From Microstegium vimineum (taxonomy: Eukaryota; Streptophyta; Magnoliopsida; Poales; Poaceae), in NCBI GenBank assembly GCA_022036555.1, contig CM039120.1:26502227-26566226 (forward strand): a DNA stretch of 64,000 nucleotides. The letters are read 5' to 3'. A program made the translations under genes and the position numbers. The notes below the pieces were generated by a model that was not told the DNA's origin, did not search any database, and worked only from the letters and a program-made list of their open reading frames with translations. This document shows positions 56,560-64,000 of this stretch, piece after piece; position 1 is the stretch's first letter, and every line of letters begins with the position of its first letter.

Positions 56560-57449
56560 ACTCTTGAAGAAGCTATCTGTGACCTTGGAGCAAGTGCCAA
56601 CATCATGTCGTCTTGTAGATCAGACACTATGCTACCCCAAAGAATTCCTTAATATATCAGCATACGAGTTGGACACTCGTTCGTATGGGTAAACCTTGTG
56701 ATTGAAGAAATAGGCAGAGATGAGAAATCCCTCATTATCTTGGGACTCCCATTCTTAAGAACAACTAATGTCATAACGAATAACGTCAAGGTCTATTCCA
56801 CGATCAAGGATGAGAACGAGAGGTTCACTTTAATGAAGCATACACCCAAGGCTCTTACTCATTCTTAAAGGTCATACATCTACGAGGATACAACTGTTGC
56901 TACAAGAAAGAAGAACATCAACAATAGAAGGAGGAAGAAGAAAGCTCAACAATCAAAAGAAGACCCAGATGATTAGCATGATTGATTCAGGGTATGATCA
57001 ACCCCTTCTATCATAATACCTCACTAAGCTAAGTGATCCAAGAGTACCTACTATTGATTACAAGATCAAGGAAAGAACATTCTACAACATACTCTACAAT
57101 ATTGGATCAAGCAGCAAAATAGTGTCTAAGGTATCATGTCAATATTTATATGGAAATAAACCCCCAATACTAAGACATATGTGCAGCTAAAGCTAGTAGA
57201 CTAATGACATTGATTTCTGGAGGGAATAGCAAGAGACTCCATGATTAATATCAGAGATCACTATGTTCCCACCAACGTCATGGTTCTAGATATGAGAGAT
57301 GAAGATGGAGTCCACCTCATTCAAGGTAGACATTTCCTTAACACCACTAGCACAATCGTCTTCATATCAAGAGAGAACCACTTCCAATTTCCTGAAGAGA
57401 AGACATATTGCTAATTCAATGGCCACTCCACTTATGAGAAAACAAGGAA
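56560..57449 (+). pseudogene. Aspartic-protease-like remnants of U
   Basis: Two stretches recall Athila-type retropepsin regions. The first, near 56573-56850, has AICDLGASANIMS (catalytic Asp-Leu-Gly-Ala), then IEEIGRDEKSLIILGLPFLRTTNV. The second, near 57230-57415, has VPTNVMVLDMRDEDGV, GRHFLNTTSTIVFI and NHFQFPEEKTYC. Multiple stops and frame changes separate them. T is inserted at 57452, so nothing further of pol is visible. Confidence 0.65.
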
Positions 57450-57451
57450 GC

Positions 57452-58949
57452 TGTTGACACCAAAGTGGCAAACGGGTAAAAGACTACAAGCGTACGGTTG
57501 TCAAGTGTAGCCTTCACTGGGAGTATTTCAGGTATCATATTTTCCTTAGGGCACGAGAAGTGAGTTACCTAGGATTATGGATATGTCCTATGATGGATCA
57601 AGGGAGACTATGATAACTGGGTTGAGAGGTTCAATATAGCAAAGATATCTAACAAGGTATAGCTGGTTATACTGGCTTTATCGGCCCTTCTCTTGCAGGA
57701 GGCGATGGGATAGATTAGAAAGAGGACAAAACTCTAACCAGACCGAACCATCAAGTTGTATTGAGGCCCTAGCTTTTAAGAACTTATCTGACACACGTGG
57801 TGGAATACGAAGACTAGATAGAGTTGTCACCTTCTACTAGCATCCACAAACAATCCACGCGATAAGCGGTTTACAAAGGCAAGATTAAGCTTAGACACCA
57901 CATCTACACTAATATTACTACTTTAACCTTACTACTAAGAGCAAAGCGATGAACAAGCGCGAAAAGGTGTATAATAGCTAAACTAGATTTAGAATACTGA
58001 ATGCTATAAAGAACTCAGAAGAAGTCACTTACAAGTGCTAAACTTACAAGAGACTCGCATCGGCTGAGGAAGAACTCCGGAGAATATTCCCGATAGATTC
58101 GGGGCTTTCTCCAGAAGAATTCTCTCACTCTCATCCAACTAGCATAACACTACTGAAGAGCTCCGCTAAGAGACTAGAGAGTAGTATTTCTCCAATGAAG
58201 CATGAATGACAAGGGAGCTCTAGGGTCTATTTATAGCTAGAGGTGGAGTAGGGGCTACTCCGATGTCACTTCAGCGATCCGCATCACCTTCATCAACCAC
58301 TGTAGTATCCAACCAACCTCAGAACCGCCTTAGGATGGATGGTGATGATTTCCAGCATGTGGGGAGTGAGTGAGGTGGTTGAGGGAGTTGGAACCACCAT
58401 AGGGGCGGTCGGCCAACCCCCTACTGGCCTGTGGGCCCTCTCTAATCCTTCCAGAAGGAGCCCCACTGGTCAGGGACCCAGTTGGGGGGTGGTAGCCACC
58501 AGGGTGGGCGGCCGACCCCCTATAGGGGTCTGTGGCCCACCTCTGCCTCTGGATGCTGTTCCCACCTGTCATATGTGTTGGGTGTTTGTTTTGAGTTGAT
58601 TGTCACCCTAATGTCCTTGATGTGTGCCCATGGATCCTTATGATGTAAATCTAAATCGTTGGGAGGAAACACACTTGGATCCAAGGTGTAAAAAGTGCTT
58701 TGGAGAGTGTTACTTGGATCATGGGTCTTGGAAGGCCTAGTGGCCCCACAGGGAGGTCGGCTGACCCCCTAAGTGGGCCCACTAGCTCCCAAAAGTCCCC
58801 ATTTGTCATTACCTGCACTCAAATAGTCAAGGGACATGTGGTACTAGTTATTGGGTAAAATATGTTCATGTTATGCTTGTCTTTCTTCGAATATGAGGAT
58901 GTTGACGGTATTTTGATGGTGACAAAATGGCTCATTCTTACCGTCAACA
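57452..58949 (-). repeat. 3' LTR of T
   Basis: 1498 bp, TGTTGACACC ... TTACCGTCAACA on the + strand; inverted relative to V's LTR. It has GGCCGACC-type palindromes at about 58410, 58507 and 58757 and a minus-strand TATA-like GCTATAAATAG at about 58230-58240. Confidence 0.88.
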
Positions 58950-60720
58950 AGATCCCCCATACTTACCTCTTTGCTCGTCCTCGAGTAAAGGATAAAAGTT
59001 AACATGACTATGCGATACAACGTATAAAGCAAGCATAAAAGTTAACATTCTGTCATACAAGCGGGATATGTGGTATTGGCTAACATATATCCTTGAGAGG
59101 TTGAGAAATGGAATAATTCTCAAGGCAAAGTAATCTTCCCAAATCATATTTTAGTACTTGGAGTGTTGTTTTGATAAATTTTTCAAAAGAAAGCTCATAA
59201 GTCAACTTACTCCTCATATACCACTCTAGATCGCTCAAGGTGTATGATTCCTTACCAAGGCATAAAGAGGTTGTTTTCTTTGTGTCTTCCTACTTCTAAA
59301 TGGCTTATGTGCAGCATAGGTAGGGATAAACAATGTAGAAAACTTGCATCTTTTATATTGTAAAGTCAAAACAAGGATCCAAGGAGAATAACGTCATAGT
59401 CCTAGATCAAGATGTGCATGTGTGTGGAGAATGGTAGTGGACTAACATATACTCTTTGAATAAGTATATAATCTCTCTAACTTTTAGATTTACTTGAGAC
59501 ATGGCTATCATCATTTTTTGGAGCTTTTTCTCATCATCATTTTTCATGATAGCCATATCTCTTTTTGAAGAATTTTGGAAGAGATCATATCATTTATTTC
59601 TAGAGTATTTATTGGATGAACATGGATCATGTAAATGAAAGGAATGTTTTTGTGTACTTCCAGTGTAGAATCAACGAAAATATGTGGCGTGTACGTGATC
59701 TTGATCTTTTAACTATGACATAATTCTCAACAAGGGTCACAAGGTTTGATCAAACTCAAAGTGATTACAAGAAGCATATGAGGAAGGTTTTGAACATGCA
59801 TAAGTATTTATGGCTTTGGTATGATTTTTCTCACTATAGAGGAGTAGTGACATTATGGTTTTATGACATTTTCAAAAATTAATCTCCAAGAACTTTAAAT
59901 AGAAAGGGTATGAATCATGAGTTGAGACTATATCACATTAATCAACAACTTAGTCAATATGATCTTCCTATCAAAGTATTTTCCCACTAGCATAAGCAAA
60001 AAGCAAGAATTCCTCTTTATGACGCTTTTGCCCTTTAAACGTCATAGATCATGTCAGTTTTCAAAATTTTAAATTTAGATGCGATCATCTTGTTTTATTC
60101 AACAGTAAAAGGAAAATAAACTAATTGATGAGTTTCATGAAGAAATTATTTTTATTTCATTTTTTATTGAAAGAGAAAATGAGTAAACAGATGAAAAGAA
60201 TAAAGGAAAAGGGGAAAGTCGTGGCAAACGAGTCATGTTGATGTTGAGGCTGAGTGGATACTGGCTGGTGGGCCTGAGGCCTATAGGTGTGGTCGGCCGA
60301 CCCCACCCCGGGCCCTTATGGCCACTTCGGTCTCTGCATTCGAATTCCTTACCTCTGAATGTTGATCTTCTCTGTCAGTTTTGAATTTTGGCCTCCAAAG
60401 TGCATCGACGGATGCACAAAAGTGGTCGTTGAGGTCCAATTTTTTTGTGGAACGTGTCATGACCGTGTACATCATGGTTCAATGGACGAACTGGTGTTTT
60501 GACATGTTGGGGTGTCGACCGACACCCCCTGATACTTGTTTCGGAGGATACTATAACTAGTGACAAAGATAGATCAAATGCAGGGGTTCTACTAAGGTAA
60601 GACACTAGTAGAACCATATTTTATTCAATTCAAAATTTCATTCTAGGAACAAGTTACATGGATGAAGGGAAATGATTGAAAATAAATCTAAGTGCCTAAC
60701 TTATTAGAGATACTAGCGAT
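58950..60720 (-). other. Non-coding 3' interior of T
   Basis: AT-rich, colinear with V 50970-52704 inverted. It contains GTCGGCCGACCCC at about 60291 and GTGTCGACCGACACC at about 60511. No supportable gene. Confidence 0.6.
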
Positions 60721-61008
60721 CTATGTAGAAGGAGAGGCAAAGAGATCCTCTCTCTTAATTATCTGAGCCAAGCGCTTGATCTTTGCATTAGTGCTAATGC
60801 GAAGATCGTTGAAGCTATCTTCCAAATCGAAACACGCCATCCTCTCTTCTGCTGCACTTTCTACTAGTTTTGTGTTGTTTTCCCTAAACCTAGCGACTAT
60901 GCGCAGCAGCTTCTCCATGTCGCTCTCCTCGTTCTCCTCTTGGAATTGGCCTGGAGGGCCGGAGATGGACGACGGGTTGCTAGTCCGCTAGACTGACTTG
61001 CCAGATGC
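60721..61008 (-). pseudogene. C-terminal fragment of a T coding region (coiled coil)
   Basis: Minus-strand frame reading RTSNPSSISGPPGQFQEENE, then MEKLLRIVARFRENNTKLVE and KRLAQIIKREDLFASPST before the stop at 60721. An in-frame TAG lies at 60988. Helical and charged; family not recognised. S2 cuts the upstream part. Confidence 0.45.
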
Positions 61009-61033
61009 CTCCGACTCAAGGGAGTTGCATGTC

Positions 61034-63112
61034 TGAAGGAACGAGAATGGCGACCAGAGGGGGGTTAATGGGAGCCAAATAAAATTTAACTCAAAGACTT
61101 GGCCCTTGTCCCAAACTCACCCAAAACTTGACTTCAGAAGAACCGACTCGCTCACGACCTAAAAAGTAGGTGGACACCTTAGGAAGACCCCTAAAGGTGC
61201 AGCGGAGCGGTCGGAGAAGATGGAGAACGATCAAAGCCACGAACTCAAAACCGATACACCGAGAGTGGTACTCTCAACCCCTAGAGAGAAGATGCAAGAA
61301 CACACACAAAAATACTTATGAGAACTGGTCTGAAAAGTACCTAATCAGGTTCCTTATGTGAATACAAATCCAAGGCAACAAACAGAACTTGATTTGGAGT
61401 CCGGACGAGAGAGAAACGGCCAAAACAGCGACGAAGAAAATCCTGAAAACCTTGTTGCAAGGGCGAGGGACGCTGACGACGGATGCTGCAGAGGGCGACG
61501 GACGCTGCTCTGTCAGGAGCGTTTGATGCTCAAAAAATAGCTCGAAAACAGCCCCAGTGATGGACGATCGCGACGGACGCTGTCGTCAGCACTACGTAGC
61601 GTCCGGCGCCTCCGACGGACCGTCCGACGCCAAACTCTAGAGCGTCCTACGCCAAACTCACACACACGCGGACGAACACAGCGAACGCTGATGTCAGAAT
61701 GTCCTTGTGTCTGACTCCTTGACAGACCATCCGACGCCAAAACTCAGAGTGTCCGGCGCCCTCGAGCAGAGCATAGAAATGCGAAAATCGTTTTTTCTCC
61801 TCCAAATCTTCCCAAAACTCAACCAAATGAACTCCAACTCCAACCAAACTTTGGAGGCATGATCCTTGTACAGTTGGGGAGCTAATCCTAAGAAATCATC
61901 GCTCAATTTGGTGAGAATTAAAGGGAAACGAGGATTTGGGGGAAAAGGGGCAAGAACGAAGAACACCGCAAAGAAATCGCCCGATCTACGCACTCGTGAG
62001 GTTTGAGGGGAATTCCTTCAGTGAAAAGATGCTCCTCACGAATACGAACAACTTGGTTCAAACGGATTTGCATGAGCTACTCCGTACAAAGAGAAATCAT
62101 CTCGGGAAAAAGAGGGAGCAAAAGCAAAACGCGAAGAACACAAGCAAAACGGGGACACGATCAAGAAGTCGAAGCCACCATGGCTTACAGAGGTTACGGC
62201 CTCCGATTCCTCGCAACAAACTCAAGTTCTTACAGAGGTTGGTGAAATCAACCTAGGGATCTCATGAACTAGAGAGAGGGTAGAGAGAGAGAGAGAGAGT
62301 TGGGGCAAATGATTAGGGTTCAAGAGATGGGATGAGGATACCCCTTCATCCCCTATTTAACAGGGCTTTGGTTATTTCCCAAATATCCACTAGATACATG
62401 AGTGAACTACCTAGCCTAAGCATTGCAGTCCAAGCTCCCAAAAATATCTGCCACATTTTGAATGGATGGACCCGCTTCTTGCCGGGAGTTGCCGTCGCCT
62501 CGATGCAACCTCCAGGATTCCGCCACGTGCCATCCCCGCTCCCTCGGAAGCTCCGCCTAGGTTTTGAGGCCCAAACCCAGGAAACCCGCCACCGGTAGCT
62601 TTGGGCTCAACTACCGAACCCCGAGTTTTGCAGCCCAAACTCGGAAACCGACGCGGATGGTTTTGAGGCCCAAACTACCAAACCACTTCACGCGAGCCAC
62701 CTTGTCTTCGTCCGGTCGGACTCCGAGTCCCCTAAGCCTTCGCTAGACTCGCATGTCCACCGTCTTGACTTGGTCGACTCGGTCTACCTTCATGTCTTCT
62801 CGCAATCGCCGGTGCCAAGTACCAGCCACCACAACTAGTCCGCCAGCACCCATGGTCCCTCAGTCTGAGCCCCACTTCTGCCCTTCACCGCTCTCAGTCC
62901 ATCGGCACGGCAAGCCTCTACTCGACCTTCTCCACGCCATTGACCACTGTCACTAGGCATAGCATCTGCACACCACAAGCCGATAGACAAGCACATGTTT
63001 CTGCTTTCGTAGAGGTTAGGGTAAGCCACTCAAACTGAAACAGTCACGTATTTATCAATCACTCATCCTCAAAGCTGAACATACATGGGTACTTATCCAC
63101 CATGTGTTCGCA
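61034..63112 (-). repeat. 3' LTR of S2
   Basis: 2079 bp, TGAAGGAACGAG ... TGTTCGCA. The palindrome-rich part (about 61465-61760) is shorter and mixes GACGGACGC with GACGGACCGTCC motifs. TATA-like complement CCTATTTAACAGG lies at about 62353. Confidence 0.9.
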
Positions 63113-64000
63113 ATCTCCCCCTTGATGAGTGCATTGTCAACACAAGTGCATTTCATATTTGAGCCACAAGGTAAAGCACTTCAAATGACCAAAAAGCTGA
63201 GAAGGCCAAAATGGGGTCACTTGAGAGAAGCAAACACGATACCAATTAAAAGAGAGAGGAAAAAAATGATACCAATTAAAAGCATCCTTCAAACCACCTC
63301 ATGACAAAGCCACTTAATGATGCCAAACAAAATCATATGGGCAACAGCTCGACGCAACCAAGCAAAACAAAGCTAGCCCTCAAGAAGAGGCAGAAACGGG
63401 CTCAATGCCGCTAGTAAATCCAAGATACCAATCACAAACTCTCAAAGCTCAGAAAACCAATTTAAGCACTAAGGGAGCTCAAAAGATACCAATTGAAACC
63501 ACTTACGTCCCTTAATGCTCAAGAAACAATCAAAACCTGTCGGAGCCAACAAAGCAAGCTAGACCCTCCAGAAGAGGCAAAGGCTCAACACATCTAGCAA
63601 AAGCTCCCCCTGGGCAAAAGCACACTGAAGATACCAAATGAGCTCTAAACCAATGAGATGCACTCTTTCTCCCCCTTGGAGGTAGATGGCTGAAAATGGA
63701 ATGAAATGCACATCTCTCCCCTTGTTGAGACATGTAGCTCATCAAACATCAACAACTCAAGATCCAGCAACAAATGCCATGAAATGCAAAATGAGTGCAA
63801 AAGCTTCATACTTAGAGCTAAGACAATGAATAAATGCTCTAAATGATGTGATCCTATGAGAATAGGAAAAGCTCTACATGCCCAGCAAAGACTCAAGTTG
63901 AGCTAAAGATCACTTTAGAAGCTATTTTAGAGAGCATATCATGTGAGAGCAGAGAAAGGGTACCACCTCCTAGAGACAACTAAACATGGCAAACAAGATA
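63113..64000 (-). promoter_or_regulatory. S2 repeated polypurine tracts
   Basis: CTCCCCCTTGATG at 63115 adjoins the LTR; further C-runs occur at about 63604 (CTCCCCCTGGG), 63670 (CTCCCCCTTGG) and 63715 (CTCCCCTTG). No open frame of note. Confidence 0.7.

Larger units (their letters stand above)
54246..57451 (+). mobile_element. Element U (Athila-like), 5' LTR end and decayed interior
   Basis: LTR end 54246-54781 (...AAGAAATATCAACA), PBS, then interior with decayed coding up to the T insertion. V is inserted in its 5' LTR, so the LTR start is off-window. No RT or integrase is found. An aspartic-protease-like segment of Athila type and a tRNA-Asp PBS give the lineage. The repeated TTTAAATTARGYRTGGTGCTTAG motif occurs at about 55948 and 56011, with a weaker third copy near 56047. 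Confidence 0.75.
57452..61033 (-). mobile_element. Element T (Athila-like, same family as V), 3' part
   Basis: Minus-strand copy with 3' LTR 57452-58949 and interior 58950-61033, cut at the right by Sirevirus S2. Left target copy GAAGC (57447-57451). The PPT complement GATCCCCCATAC adjoins the LTR. The interior is colinear with V 50805-52704 in inverted orientation and has no polymerase. Confidence 0.85.
61034..64000 (-). mobile_element. Sirevirus S2, 3' LTR and 3' untranslated region (continues off-window)
   Basis: LTR 61034-63112 followed on the right by the same 3' untranslated sequence as S1 (27216 onward), so the element reads on the minus strand. Left target copy ATGTC (61029-61033). 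Coding regions lie beyond the window. Same family as S1 and 8718-10576. Confidence 0.9.

Overview
The window is intergenic heterochromatin from a grass (Poaceae, probably a panicoid; genus not determined). It is essentially one stack of nested LTR retrotransposons. I found no host gene, rRNA, tRNA, CRISPR array or bacterial-type operon. The grass assignment rests on the families present: Sirevirus (Ty1/copia) elements, a Del/Tekay-like Ty3/gypsy element, Tat-lineage gypsy elements with antisense Transposase_28-type ORFs, Athila-like elements with a tRNA-Asp primer site, a BARE/Angela-like solo LTR and a gag-only TR-GAG element. Boundaries come from TG...CA termini, primer-binding sites (PBS), polypurine tracts (PPT) and target-site duplications (TSD) read directly in the sequence.

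Layout, oldest host first. U is an Athila-like + strand element: its 5' LTR end is 54246-54781 and its interior runs to 57451. V, a related + strand element, sits in U's 5' LTR; its interior is 21834-24004 plus 50805-52704 and its 3' LTR is 52705-54245. V received two insertions. The first is a minus-strand Del/Tekay element (1008-21833, left end outside the window). The second is Y, a + strand Tat element (24005-50799, TSD CCATC). T, a third Athila-like element, sits in U on the minus strand (57452-61033) and is itself split by a Sirevirus (61034 to the window end).

The Tekay element carries a Sirevirus LTR (1-1007), a nearly intact TR-GAG element (4125-8608, TSD CCTCC), a Sirevirus solo LTR (8718-10576, TSD TGAAT), a rearranged Athila-like insertion (12046-15323, TSD GTGGC) and a second Sirevirus-type solo LTR (16520-18135, TSD AACGC). 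Y carries an Athila-like LTR (25105-25276 plus 37764-38067). That LTR is split by a complete Sirevirus S1 (25277-37758, TSD GGGGC), which holds a BARE-like solo LTR (32148-33388). Y also carries W, a minus-strand Tat element (5' LTR 47280-48471), with its own solo LTR insertion (43406-44499, TSD CACCG).

Coding content is almost all decayed: Tekay gag-pol, S1 gag-pol, W gag-protease and the antisense ORFs of W and Y. The only long intact reading frame is the 680-codon Gag of the TR-GAG element, whose C-terminus is encoded in its own LTR. The most unusual item is a broken ORF in the Tekay leader (10834-11858). Its N-terminus resembles a histone H3 tail around Lys9 and its C-terminus is coiled-coil and acidic. 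In-frame stops across several elements are mostly TAG where CAG is expected, consistent with long-term CHG methylation and deamination.
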